NCBI GenBank assembly: GCA_017516925.1
Contig: JAFXAQ010000007.1
Location: 1 to 50,125 of the forward strand
DNA: 50,125 nucleotides
From: Oscillospiraceae bacterium
Lineage (GTDB): Bacteria > Bacillota > Clostridia > Oscillospirales > Oscillospiraceae
Reading direction: 5' to 3'
Below the pieces are notes generated by a model. The model worked only from the letters and a program-made list of their open reading frames with translations, was not told the origin of the DNA and did not search any database. Positions 25,174 to 32,729 of this stretch are shown one piece after another (within the stretch, counting starts at the first letter, position 1; each line of letters opens with the position of its first letter). A program made the position numbers and the translations under genes.

Positions 25174-25521
25174 TTACTTTGCGTTCTCTTTTAGCAGCTC
25201 CTCAAGTGCGTGAATCATTTGCTTGATTTCGTTTCTTTCTGCGTCAGTCAGATTGTCTTTCTCATTCTTAGGATATGCGGTTATCAGGAAAATTTTCTCG
25301 TAAACCTCAAAATCGACATAAATCACACGAACGCTGCCGCTTTTGCCTCTTTGCTCGAAAGCAAACCGCATTTTCCGCACACCGCCGGTTCCACGCATAA
25401 CCGCACCGATTTTAGGGTCTGACAGCAGTTCCTCCTGCAAACGTTTTAAGTCATCATCGTTCAGTCCCATATCTTTCCATCTGGAACGGAAAATTGGCAA
25501 TTCCACAAATAGTCTTGTCAT
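25174..25521 (-). CDS. higB: RelE/HigB-type toxin
   Basis: The 115-residue protein resembles RelE-superfamily toxins of the HigB-2 kind: the MTRLFVELPIFRSRW start, a GTGGVRKMRFA strand, SVRVIYVDFEVYEKIFLITAYPKNEKDNLT and a C-terminal helix. This family typically cleaves mRNA on the ribosome. AGGAG precedes the ATG. It is the first gene of a two-gene unit with the antitoxin 12 bases downstream. The promoter contains a palindrome, as expected for autoregulation. Confidence 0.85.
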   Translation of the reverse strand: MTRLFVELPIFRSRWKDMGLNDDDLKRLQEELLSDPKIGAVMRGTGGVRKMRFAFEQRGKSGSVRVIYVDFEVYEKIFLITAYPKNEKDNLTDAERNEIKQMIHALEELLKENAK

Positions 25522-25552
25522 TCTGGTTCTCCTATTTCTCTTTTGTACTCAC

Positions 25553-25581
25553 ATTATACCCTATTAAATAGGGTGTGTCAA
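25553..25581 (-). promoter_or_regulatory. higBA promoter with palindromic operator between -35 and -10
   Basis: On the minus strand TTGACA (25576-25581) and TATAAT (25553-25558) are 17 bases apart. The spacer contains a perfect 7-1-7 palindrome, CCCTATT-N-AATAGGG (25559-25573), which a HigA dimer could cover to block the promoter. Confidence 0.88.
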
Positions 25582-25622
25582 GGTTTTTGTCATACGAGTT
25601 GCATTAAAAATCAAAAATGTAC

Positions 25623-25694
25623 TGTTTGTCAACAGCAAAAGCCATTGGTATTACTCACTTTTTGCTTAAATCCTATAAAACAACTCGCACCAAA
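25623..25694 (+). repeat. Cassette-boundary repeat, copy 2
   Basis: This copy matches copy 3 across about 72 bases with roughly a fifth of positions changed; TTGGTATTACTCA and TTTTTGCTTAAATCCTATAA are shared. It separates the higBA cassette from the next one. Confidence 0.8.
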
Positions 25695-25728
25695 AATCGG
25701 CAATTCTCGACAGAGGATTGCCGATTTT
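25693..25728. terminator. Hairpin after boundary repeat 2
   Basis: AAAATCGGCAAT (25693-25704) pairs with ATTGCCGATTTT (25717-25728), placed exactly as the hairpin after repeat 1. Confidence 0.7.
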
Positions 25729-25826
25729 ACTTATTCACTTTTTACTATTCACTCGTCACTATAGATTACTTACTATATGGTTCTATCTAAATCACAAATG
25801 ACATCTCCTTCCGTCTAGTGCCCCTC

Positions 25827-25854
25827 TTGACAAAGCCCCGAAAATATGTACAAT
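25827..25854 (+). promoter_or_regulatory. Promoter of the toxin-like cassette
   Basis: TTGACA (25827-25832) and TACAAT (25849-25854) have a 16-base spacer, 44 bases before the ATG at 25899. The operator-like palindrome begins at the next base. Confidence 0.78.
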
Positions 25855-25880
25855 TATATTAGAACAAAAGTTCTAATATA
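25855..25880. promoter_or_regulatory. Operator-like palindrome with a LexA-type core
   Basis: Perfect 11-base arms, TATATTAGAAC and GTTCTAATATA, flank AAAA. The core GAAC-N4-GTTC fits the Gram-positive LexA (DinR) box. It covers the expected transcription start of the next gene. A hairpin in the 5' leader is an alternative reading. Confidence 0.65.
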
Positions 25881-25898
25881 AGAAGGGAGTGATTTGAT

Positions 25899-26446
25899 AT
25901 GAATCAAGAATTTTTAGATGCATCAAGGAATCCGTACAGATTTCACAACAGAAATGGGTTAAATGGCAACACGAGATGATCGGCATTATTCACTGCGGCT
26001 CATGTCTTGCGTTACATGATTGTTGGTTTGTATTTGGCAACGAACCCATTGCACCGCTACACGAGAAATGCCATTGTACGACAGTAGCAATCCCTACATC
26101 ACAGGTAAAAAGCCGGGCAAAGGCAACCAGCGATTATAGTAAGTATGATCCATACCTATTTAATACATGGGGTATTCATCTGCACGGAAAGGATAAGCTG
26201 TTTGAAAGCTGGGGATATAGCGTAGAGGATGCGCACTGGTTACAAGAAGAAATCGAACGACAAGGTCGTATCAATTATCTTTCTGGCAACTACACTCTTG
26301 GAAAACTAAATTTGTTCGGGCAAAGACTAAACATCCGTGTTGAAATACCAAGGAAAGACGGTCAGGGTGTCGTTTCGTTTATTACTGGATGGACCGCACG
26401 CCCTCACGGAGAAATAAAACTAAACACACCATACGGAGGTGCTTAA
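25899..26446 (+). pseudogene. Toxin-like protein gene, apparently frameshifted near its start
   Basis: GAAGGGAG precedes an ATG at 25899, but that frame stops after 26 codons. A second frame is open from 25900 to a TAA at 26444-26446 with no good start before ATG 25976 (156 residues, no ribosome site). Adding one T to the T5 run near 25912 would join them into about 181 residues. The joined protein has KWVKWQHEMIGIIHCGSC, further Cys residues and LHEKCHC, like the Cys-rich segment of phage MuF/minor-head-linked toxins. A C-terminal domain with GKDKLFESWGYSVEDAH and TARPHGEIKLNTPYG resembles DUF6883. Family names are tentative. A small partner gene follows. Confidence 0.6.
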
Positions 26447-26447
26447 G

Positions 26448-26699
26448 ATGAAAGAATTAGATTGTGTAGAAGTGGTCGTTGAAAAAAAGCGATATGCTGA
26501 TGAAGGTATCTATAAAGGTATGCAGGGTTGGATTTGCGACGAAAGAATAATTGAGGGGCGTCGACTGGTAAATTTCCCTCAACATGGAGAGAAAGAAGAT
26601 ATCGCAACGCTTGATATTTTGGAATCAGATCTAAAGAAAATCCCCATCATGGATGCCTGTGTAAATGAAAGAATCCGTGCTCAGCATGAGGCGAAATAA
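26448..26699 (+). CDS. Small acidic protein, possible immunity partner
   Basis: The 83-residue soluble protein starts at ATG 26448, eight bases after GGAGG and one base after the stop of the preceding toxin-like gene. The sequence (MKELDCVEVVVEKKRYADEG, GMQGWICDERI, ending in a charged helix) suggests a small beta-rich fold like those of DUF4926-type proteins, some of which sit beside toxins; I am not certain of the family. Close coupling to the upstream gene suggests an immunity or antitoxin role, by inference only. Confidence 0.65.
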   Translation: MKELDCVEVVVEKKRYADEGIYKGMQGWICDERIIEGRRLVNFPQHGEKEDIATLDILESDLKKIPIMDACVNERIRAQHEAK

Positions 26700-26754
26700 G
26701 ACTGATTCATTGCAGCCAGGATGCAAAAAATCACAGTAATATCGAGATAAGTCC

Positions 26755-26826
26755 CGTTTGTCGATTGTGAAAACCGTTGGTATTACTCATTTTTTGCTTA
26801 AATCCTATAACCCAACCCGTGCCAAA
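26755..26826 (+). repeat. Cassette-boundary repeat, copy 3
   Basis: This copy ends the second cassette. Its right end matches copy 1 (AAATCCTATAACCCAACCCG at 26800-26819) and its left half matches copy 2. It lies 1132 bases after copy 2; copies 1 and 2 are 1089 bases apart. Confidence 0.8.
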
Positions 26827-26830
26827 GCAC

Positions 26831-26932
26831 AAAAGCACCCCCAAGGGCGACGCCCCGTAACGCAGCATGGCGCAAATTTATGCCTTTTCCAGGCGATGTT
26901 GCGCTACGGAACGTCGCCCAAGGGGTGCTTTT
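26831..26932. repeat. Long imperfect hairpin after boundary repeat 3
   Basis: AAAAGCACCCC at the left end and GGGGTGCTTTT at the right end begin a stem that continues through GGGCGACG/CGTCGCCC and CGTAACGCAGCAT/ATGTTGCGCTACG with few mismatches, about 40 pairs, around a loop near 26872-26893. It occupies the position of the shorter hairpins after repeats 1 and 2. Confidence 0.8.
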
Positions 26933-27010
26933 GTTGTATCCGGGAAAGAACAGGATTTGTTTTTCATGGGGGGTATTTTGACAAAAAATGTTTCAGCAAG
27001 CCATATTTTG
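26933..27010. other. Intergenic DNA before the exporter promoter
   Basis: No gene is seen here. The bases after the promoter (27040-27173) form a leader containing a small hairpin, CGAAAC-CGGTTTCG type, near 27096-27117. Confidence 0.4.
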
Positions 27011-27039
27011 TTGATTTATCCGATGTGGTTCATTATAAT
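27011..27039 (+). promoter_or_regulatory. Promoter of the ThrE-like exporter gene
   Basis: TTGATT (27011-27016) and TATAAT (27034-27039) have a 17-base spacer; the leader to the start codon is about 130 bases. Confidence 0.7.
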
Positions 27040-27173
27040 AAAAGCACCAAGCATAATGGAAACAACGTCTGTGAATGCGACAAAAAGACTGGGGCGAAAC
27101 GGTAACCGGTTTCGGGAAGTGACAGTTTTCCTGCTGCATATTGTTCACAGAAATTTGGCCAGGAGCACGACTT

Positions 27174-28430
27174 ATGGAATACAATGTTTTGATGAATTTG
27201 GTATCGGAAATCGGTTCCCGTTTGGCGATGGCAGGGGCAGAGACTTATCGGGTAGAGGAGAGCGTTATCCGAATCCTCTGCGCCTATGGGCTCACGGCTA
27301 AGGTTTACTCCGTGCCGAACAGCTTGATTATTACGATTCTGGTTCCGGACGGACTTCCCATTACCCAGCTTTGCCGGGTGGACAGCCACGGAAATGATTT
27401 GGATGCGGTAGAACAGTATAGCAACCTCAGCCGCCGGATTTGCGCGGAAGTTCCCCCGCCTCAGCTGGCGCTGCAATGGCTGCAGCATACCGAAAAAGCC
27501 CGCAGGCACTATAACCTTCCCATGACCTTGCTGGGGCATATGTTGGTAGCTAGCGGTTTTTGCATTTTCTTTGGCGGCAGCCTGAAGGATTGCCTGTGCG
27601 CCGGCCTGTGCGGACTGCTGTTAGGTCTTGTGACCCATTATCTGGATAAGGTGAAGACCAATACTTTCTTCCAGAAAATTGCGGCAGCCTTTATAATGGC
27701 CTTCTGCGCCTACACCCTTGATATGCTGGGCATTGCGGACAATGTAGACACTGCGGTCATCGGCACGCTGATGCTTTTGGTGCCGGGTTTGTTGTTCACA
27801 AATGCCCTTCGGGATATTATCTTTGGGGATACCAATTCCGGTATCAACCGGATTGTTGAAGTGCTGTTGATTGCTGCAGCGGTTGCGCTGGGTACTGCCG
27901 CTGCCTGGAACTTGAGCACTTCTCTTTGGGGGCACCTTGCTGTCACACCGCCCCTGTCCCACGGTCCGCTACTTACCTGCCTTATAAGCTTTGTGGCCTG
28001 TGCGGGCTTTGTGCTTGTATTCAACATTCACGGCTACGGTAACCTCCTGTGTGCGCTGGGAGGCAGCATCACCTGGGGAACCTATTGCATTGCGGCATAC
28101 TTTGGCTGCGGGGACCTTTTGTGCTATTTCATTGCCACCATCATAGCAGCAATTTTCGCAGAGGTGATGGCCCGGGTGCGTAAATACCCTGCCATCTCCT
28201 ATCTTATCATCTCCCTGCTTCCGTTGATACCAGGCGCCGGCATTTACCATACGGCGCAGCAAGCTGTGCAGGGCAATGTGGATGGGTTCATCTCCTACGG
28301 TGCCCAGACCCTGGCCATTGCCGGTGCGATGGCGGTTGGAATTCTATTGGTTAGCACCGTTGTGCGAATCGTACAGGCACGGCGCAGCGTTAGAAAGTGT
28401 CTTCCGGGAAAAGAACGGGATCGAGTATAA
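27174..28430 (+). CDS. Threonine/serine exporter (ThrE) family protein
   Basis: The 418-residue protein combines the two ThrE parts that are separate genes in some Firmicutes. The N-terminal domain (about 1-250) has GAETYRVEESV, VPNSLIITI and the DTNSG loop, and a second set of membrane segments (about 260-410) ends in YLIISLLPLIPGAGIYHTA. Around ten membrane segments are expected. Relatives export threonine and serine, or in YjjP/YjjB-like forms succinate, across the inner membrane. The start is ATG 27174, eight bases after AGGAG; the frame extends 33 bases further without a ribosome site. The next gene begins 18 bases downstream. Confidence 0.88.
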   Translation: MEYNVLMNLVSEIGSRLAMAGAETYRVEESVIRILCAYGLTAKVYSVPNSLIITILVPDGLPITQLCRVDSHGNDLDAVEQYSNLSRRICAEVPPPQLALQWLQHTEKARRHYNLPMTLLGHMLVASGFCIFFGGSLKDCLCAGLCGLLLGLVTHYLDKVKTNTFFQKIAAAFIMAFCAYTLDMLGIADNVDTAVIGTLMLLVPGLLFTNALRDIIFGDTNSGINRIVEVLLIAAAVALGTAAAWNLSTSLWGHLAVTPPLSHGPLLTCLISFVACAGFVLVFNIHGYGNLLCALGGSITWGTYCIAAYFGCGDLLCYFIATIIAAIFAEVMARVRKYPAISYLIISLLPLIPGAGIYHTAQQAVQGNVDGFISYGAQTLAIAGAMAVGILLVSTVVRIVQARRSVRKCLPGKERDRV

Positions 28431-28448
28431 ATTTTATGGGTGGTCAAT

Positions 28449-29189
28449 ATGTTTTTTGTAACCAATGATAACATACCGGAGGGCGTGGGCTTTCGGGCTT
28501 ATGGGCTGACCCATCTTCTTTGGCTTTTGGCTGGGCTGCTTTTATGGGTTGGGGGCTGCGTTTTCTACCGGAGGCTTTCTGCCCGCAAGCAGAAAATGAC
28601 CCTGAGAATTCTGGGCGCTTATATTTTCCTGCAGGAAATGGTGAAAAATCTGGTGCTTATCTGCCTGGGGGAATTTGGCTGGGGCAGTCTGCCATTTCAC
28701 CTTTGCGGCATCAATATTTTGCTGATTGCCTTTGATGCGGTAAAGCAAACAAAAGTGGTGCGGAGCTTTTTGTATTATTTTGCCATTCCCGGCGCAGCGC
28801 TGGCGCTGCTTTTCCCCAACTGGACGGAAATGCCGGTTTGGAATTTCTTCCATATTCACAGCTTCACCATCCATATTTTACTGGTGCTGTATCCTTTGCT
28901 GCTGGTGACCACCAATCAGGTGTCCACAGACCTGAAATCTGCCCTCAAGGGAGTTGGTCTGCTTGTGGCAATGGCCATTCCGGTGTATTTTTTGAATTTG
29001 CTTTGGGATACCAATTTTATGTTTTTGATGGAGCCGGATTCCGGCAATCCTCTGGAGCTGTTTCAGCAGCTGCTGGGGTCTCATCTCTGGGGCTTCCCTA
29101 TTCTTCTGCCGGTTGTGATTTTGATGATGTATATTCCTGTGCGCATATTTAAGAGCCGAAAAACCAGACAAATCGCATATGAAAAATAA
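28449..29189 (+). CDS. YwaF/TIGR02206-like integral membrane protein
   Basis: The 246-residue protein has about seven hydrophobic segments. GWGSLPFHLCGINILL (about 78-93) is the characteristic stretch of the YwaF family; other shared features are the HLLW start near residue 20 and NLLWDTNFMFLMEPDSGNPL. Its function is unknown. The start is ATG 28449 with GGGTGG five bases before. It lies 18 bases after the ThrE-like gene, so they probably form one transcript ended by the hairpin at 29189. Confidence 0.82.
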   Translation: MFFVTNDNIPEGVGFRAYGLTHLLWLLAGLLLWVGGCVFYRRLSARKQKMTLRILGAYIFLQEMVKNLVLICLGEFGWGSLPFHLCGINILLIAFDAVKQTKVVRSFLYYFAIPGAALALLFPNWTEMPVWNFFHIHSFTIHILLVLYPLLLVTTNQVSTDLKSALKGVGLLVAMAIPVYFLNLLWDTNFMFLMEPDSGNPLELFQQLLGSHLWGFPILLPVVILMMYIPVRIFKSRKTRQIAYEK

Positions 29190-29224
29190 AAAAATGGTAG
29201 ACACGAAAGTGCCTACCATTTTTT
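29189..29224. terminator. Bidirectional terminator
   Basis: AAAAAATGGTAG-A-CAC and GTG-C-CTACCATTTTTT enclose a GAAA tetraloop between the convergent YwaF-like and aldehyde dehydrogenase genes. Confidence 0.9.
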
Positions 29225-29226
29225 GC

Positions 29227-30660
29227 TTAATAAACGTCCTTCAGGACGATGGTTTTGACCTTGGTCATTTCGTGGAGGGTGTACATAGTGCCCTCGGAGC
29301 CCACGCCGGACATTTTGTGTCCGTTGAAGGGCTGCTGGGTCAGCCGGTAGTTGCCGTTGCCGCCCACCACACAGGCGCCGGCATCCACCTTCAGGGCAAA
29401 TGCCATTGCCTTTTTCATATCCTTGGTCAGGATACCGGAGGACAGACCGTAGCAGGAGTTGTTGGAAATTTCAATGGCCTCCTCCAATGTGTCAAAGCCG
29501 ATGATGGGGAAGGCGGGTCCGAAGATTTCCTCGTTGGTGGCAACGTCGCTGTCCTTGGGTACGTTGTTGATAACCGCCGGTGTGACGAAGCAGCCGTTGC
29601 GGGTACCGCCGTAAACCAGCTGGCCGCCCTGTTCCACAATGTGCTGGACTTGCTCCACAATATGGATAGCAGCCTTTTCGTTGATAACCGGGCCGATTTG
29701 CACGGTTTCGTCCAGGGGGTCACCCAGCTTCATTGCAGACAGCGCCTTTGCCAGCGCCTCGGCAAATTGGTCTTTTATGGTGTTCTGCACCAAAAAACGC
29801 TTGCTGGAGCAGCAAATCTGACCGGCATTGGCAATTCTGCCACCCAGCGCCTGCTTTACAGCCTCGTCAATGTCGGTGTCGTCGAAAATCACCAGCGGGT
29901 CATTGCCGCCCAGCTCCAGACAATAGGGCTTGAGCTGCTTGGCGCAGATGCCGGCAATGTGCAGACCTACCTGGGTGCTGCCGGTGAGGGTAACGGCATT
30001 GACCCGGGGGTCTTCAGCCAGCGCGTTGCCCACCAAGGCACCGCCGCCGGTAATGCACTGGGCGGTATTGCCGGGGACACCGGCCTCCAGCAAAAGCTGG
30101 GTCATCATCATCGTTGCGCCGGGGGTGTCGGAGGCGGGCTTGAGGATGATGCTGTTGCCGGCGCACAGGGCAGCGGCAGACTTGTGAGAGAACAAAACAC
30201 CGGGGAAGTTGAAGGCACAGATACATGCCACAACACCCAGGGGCTCAAATACCGTAAAGCACACGTCGCCCACACCTCTGGGCTCGGGGCTTAAGGGGAT
30301 GGACTTGCCGTACATGGTCCGGGCTTCTGCCATATACAGACGGAAAGCATCCTTCACACGGGAAACCTCACCCCGGGCCTGGCCGATGGGCTTGCCGCCT
30401 TCCTGGGCCATTTTCCGGGCGATGGCTTCCTCGTTCTGCTCTGCCAGCTGCACGAACTTTTCCAGAATTTCCATCCGCTTGTGGAAGGGCATTGCTGCCC
30501 ACTCCTTTTGTCCCTCCACTGCGTTGGAAATGGCAGTTTCCACGTCTTGAGCAGTGGCATAGGGAACGGTTTCAATGACCTCGCCGGTGGCGGGGTTTAT
30601 GTTGTTGTAGGTTTTGCCGTCGGAGGCATCTACCAGCTTGCCGCCAATAAGCATTTTCAT
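29227..30660 (-). CDS. Aldehyde dehydrogenase family protein
   Basis: The 477-residue NAD(P)-dependent aldehyde dehydrogenase has the Rossmann motif LTGSTQVG (about 225-232), general base Glu249 in CLELGGNDP and nucleophile Cys283 in NAGQICCSSKR. It oxidises an aldehyde to a carboxylate; the subgroup is closest by eye to lactaldehyde or semialdehyde dehydrogenases. The start is ATG 30660, eight bases after AAGGAGG. It is the last gene of the operon with the DapA-like and Ldh2-like genes, 13 bases after the latter, so the aldehyde probably comes from the aldolase or dehydratase step. Confidence 0.92.
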   Translation of the reverse strand: MKMLIGGKLVDASDGKTYNNINPATGEVIETVPYATAQDVETAISNAVEGQKEWAAMPFHKRMEILEKFVQLAEQNEEAIARKMAQEGGKPIGQARGEVSRVKDAFRLYMAEARTMYGKSIPLSPEPRGVGDVCFTVFEPLGVVACICAFNFPGVLFSHKSAAALCAGNSIILKPASDTPGATMMMTQLLLEAGVPGNTAQCITGGGALVGNALAEDPRVNAVTLTGSTQVGLHIAGICAKQLKPYCLELGGNDPLVIFDDTDIDEAVKQALGGRIANAGQICCSSKRFLVQNTIKDQFAEALAKALSAMKLGDPLDETVQIGPVINEKAAIHIVEQVQHIVEQGGQLVYGGTRNGCFVTPAVINNVPKDSDVATNEEIFGPAFPIIGFDTLEEAIEISNNSCYGLSSGILTKDMKKAMAFALKVDAGACVVGGNGNYRLTQQPFNGHKMSGVGSEGTMYTLHEMTKVKTIVLKDVY

Positions 30661-30673
30661 AGTGGTATCCTCC

Positions 30674-31717
30674 TTACACACAAACGCTCAGGTCAAGCCC
30701 TGCCATCTGTGCCAGGGCTTCTGCTGCTGCCTGCATTTCGTCAGTCAGCTTCAGACCGTTCTGTACGGCATTGTCGTAGGCAATCCAGTTGGGCTCGCCG
30801 GGGTAGAAAATCTTGTCGGAGCCCAGAGCCTTGGGTGCGCCGGTGATTTCCTGGGTGTAGGCTTCCAGACGCTCAGCAAACTGGGTGGGGTCCATCATCT
30901 TCTTCAGGTCGATAACCAGCATGGTATGTCCCAGACCGGAATGAGAATCCGGTGCGCCGAACAGCCAGCTGCCGATATTGAAGGTACCGCCGGAGAGAAC
31001 GGTGGTCAGGGTCTCCACGAAGAATGCCAGACAGTAGCCCTTGTGGGCGGACATGGGGCACATAGAGAAGTTGTTGCCCTGGGGGTTGTTGGTGGGCAGA
31101 CCGTCCTGGTCAACCACCCAGCCGTCGGGAACGCTCTTGCCCTCTTTCTGGTACTGCACCACCTTCAGCTTGGCAACCTCGCTCAATGCGATATCCATAA
31201 AAATGGGGTGCTGACCCTCCCGGGGCAATGCGTAGGAAATGGGGGCATTGCCGATAATGTTGCCCTTGCCGCCGGGCACGCACATCAGCTTTACGGTGTT
31301 ACTCATGGCAATGGCCAAAAAGCCCTTTTCCGCAGCATACACAGAGTAGCAGCTGCAGGCGCCGCAGTGACCGCTGTCGGAAATGGTGACCAGCGCCATA
31401 CCGGACTGCTCCGCCTTTGCCATAGCCATATCCATAGCGTAGCGACCGTTGTACATACCAAAGCCGTTGTTGCCGTTCAGCCGTGCCCAGGTGGGACCCT
31501 CGGTAATCACGTCGGGGGTAGCATTGCCGTCCAGACCGCCGGCTTTCATCTTGTTTACGTACTTGGGCAGGTTCACAGAACCGTGGGTGGAAATGCCCAT
31601 CATATCGGAACGGACAGCGCAGTCTGCCACAGCCTCGGCAGCCTCCGGCTTCAAGCCGCACTTGATAAGGGCTTCCCGGCAAAATGCCAGATATTTTTCA
31701 GCGTTTACGGTCATCAT
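30674..31717 (-). CDS. Malate/L-lactate dehydrogenase family (Ldh2) oxidoreductase
   Basis: The 347-residue protein belongs to the family that includes malate/sulfolactate dehydrogenase, 2,3-diketogulonate reductase and ureidoglycolate dehydrogenase. Features are GISTHGSVNLPKYV near residue 42, NGNNGFGMYNG, SDSGHCGACSCYSVYAAEKG with the conserved His, and NPQGNNFSMCPMSAHKGY. It uses NAD(P)H on a 2-oxo acid or 2-hydroxy acid. The start overlaps the stop of the upstream DapA-like gene by four bases (ATGA). It is not related to the classical LDH at 42643. Confidence 0.92.
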   Translation of the reverse strand: MMTVNAEKYLAFCREALIKCGLKPEAAEAVADCAVRSDMMGISTHGSVNLPKYVNKMKAGGLDGNATPDVITEGPTWARLNGNNGFGMYNGRYAMDMAMAKAEQSGMALVTISDSGHCGACSCYSVYAAEKGFLAIAMSNTVKLMCVPGGKGNIIGNAPISYALPREGQHPIFMDIALSEVAKLKVVQYQKEGKSVPDGWVVDQDGLPTNNPQGNNFSMCPMSAHKGYCLAFFVETLTTVLSGGTFNIGSWLFGAPDSHSGLGHTMLVIDLKKMMDPTQFAERLEAYTQEITGAPKALGSDKIFYPGEPNWIAYDNAVQNGLKLTDEMQAAAEALAQMAGLDLSVCV

Positions 31718-32646
31718 AATACGCTCACCACGCCTTCCTTCTCGAACAGCTCCTCACAGATAGCCATCTGCTTGTGGATTTTCTCCACTTCCGCAGGAGA
31801 AACACCGTCCTGGGGCTGCATCACCCGTGCGTCGCACAGACCCAGCCGGGAAGCGGCATACTTAACCGCAGCGGTACCGTTCTTGGCGCTGGCATAAACC
31901 TTGCCTGCGGCGCCGATGAGGGTGTTGAACTTCCGCATCAGCTTCACATCGCCGGAAACAGTTGCCTCGTAAGCGGCGGAGAAAACTCTGGGGTAAACGG
32001 AAGCCATACCGGGGACACAGCCGTCACAGCCCAGCAGGGCAGAGCCCATATACTGCACAGGGGTACCGGACAAAATGGAGAAATCATCCCGATCGGACAG
32101 GGCGCCCAGAACCTTGACGGTGTCGCCGTAAGCGCCGGCGCTGTCCTTGTAAGCCTTCACAGCGTCAATATCTGCCAGACGGACAACGGTTTCCGGGTTA
32201 ATCTTTTCCACAACGAAGGTGGGAATGTTGTAGGCGACCAGATCAATGTCGGTGGCATTGGCAACTGCCTCAAACAGACGGACAATCTCGTCCTGAGAGG
32301 TGTGGCGGTCATAGAACACCGGGGTGATAACGGCGGCGTCGCAGCCCACGTCGGCAATGCGCTTGATGTTTTCAATGACCCGGCGGGTACTGGTGTCCAT
32401 CACACCGGCAAACACCTTTGCCTGACCCTTGCACTCGTCGGCGGCAATGCGGATTGCCCGGTCACGCTGCTCCTGGGTCAGCGCCATGGTCTCGCCCATA
32501 GTGCCGCAGGGGAAAATGCCCTGCACACCGTTGTCGATGCAGTAACGGATGACACGGCGATAAGCCTGCTCATCCACGTCCTCGTTGGGCAGCACCGGTG
32601 TAATCACAGGTACGGTAATGCCGCTGTACTTCTTTTGCTTGAACAT
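31714..32646 (-). CDS. DapA/NanA-family aldolase or dehydratase
   Basis: The 310-residue TIM-barrel protein is of the dihydrodipicolinate synthase / N-acetylneuraminate lyase superfamily. It shows PCGTMGETMALTQEQR (the GTTGE-type motif, here GTMGE), VAYNIPTFV with the Tyr of the catalytic set, and the Schiff-base Lys in VKAYKDSAG. Members cleave or form 2-oxo acids such as 2-keto-3-deoxy sugar acids. The start is ATG 32646, behind AAGGAG. In an operon with an aldehyde dehydrogenase and a 2-oxo-acid reductase, sugar-acid breakdown is more likely than lysine synthesis. The regulator is transcribed divergently. Confidence 0.9.
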   Translation of the reverse strand: MFKQKKYSGITVPVITPVLPNEDVDEQAYRRVIRYCIDNGVQGIFPCGTMGETMALTQEQRDRAIRIAADECKGQAKVFAGVMDTSTRRVIENIKRIADVGCDAAVITPVFYDRHTSQDEIVRLFEAVANATDIDLVAYNIPTFVVEKINPETVVRLADIDAVKAYKDSAGAYGDTVKVLGALSDRDDFSILSGTPVQYMGSALLGCDGCVPGMASVYPRVFSAAYEATVSGDVKLMRKFNTLIGAAGKVYASAKNGTAAVKYAASRLGLCDARVMQPQDGVSPAEVEKIHKQMAICEELFEKEGVVSVL

Positions 32647-32680
32647 AATAAACACTCCTTTTTATATTATGAGAATATAC

Positions 32681-32708
32681 TTGACCGCAAATGCGGAGGT
32701 GCTATAAT
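32681..32708 (+). promoter_or_regulatory. Promoter of the AraC-family regulator gene
   Basis: TTGACC (32681-32686) and TATAAT (32703-32708) have a 16-base spacer containing GCAAATGC. The divergent operon must start from the same 80-base region; its own promoter is not clear. Confidence 0.75.
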
Positions 32709-32729
32709 AGAAGAAAAGGGGGTGCACAA

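Noticed and set aside
24534-26826. Integron with attC sites
   Set aside because: The repeats lack the GTTRRRY and RYYYAAC core sites, no integron integrase is in the window, and cassettes carry their own promoters in both directions.
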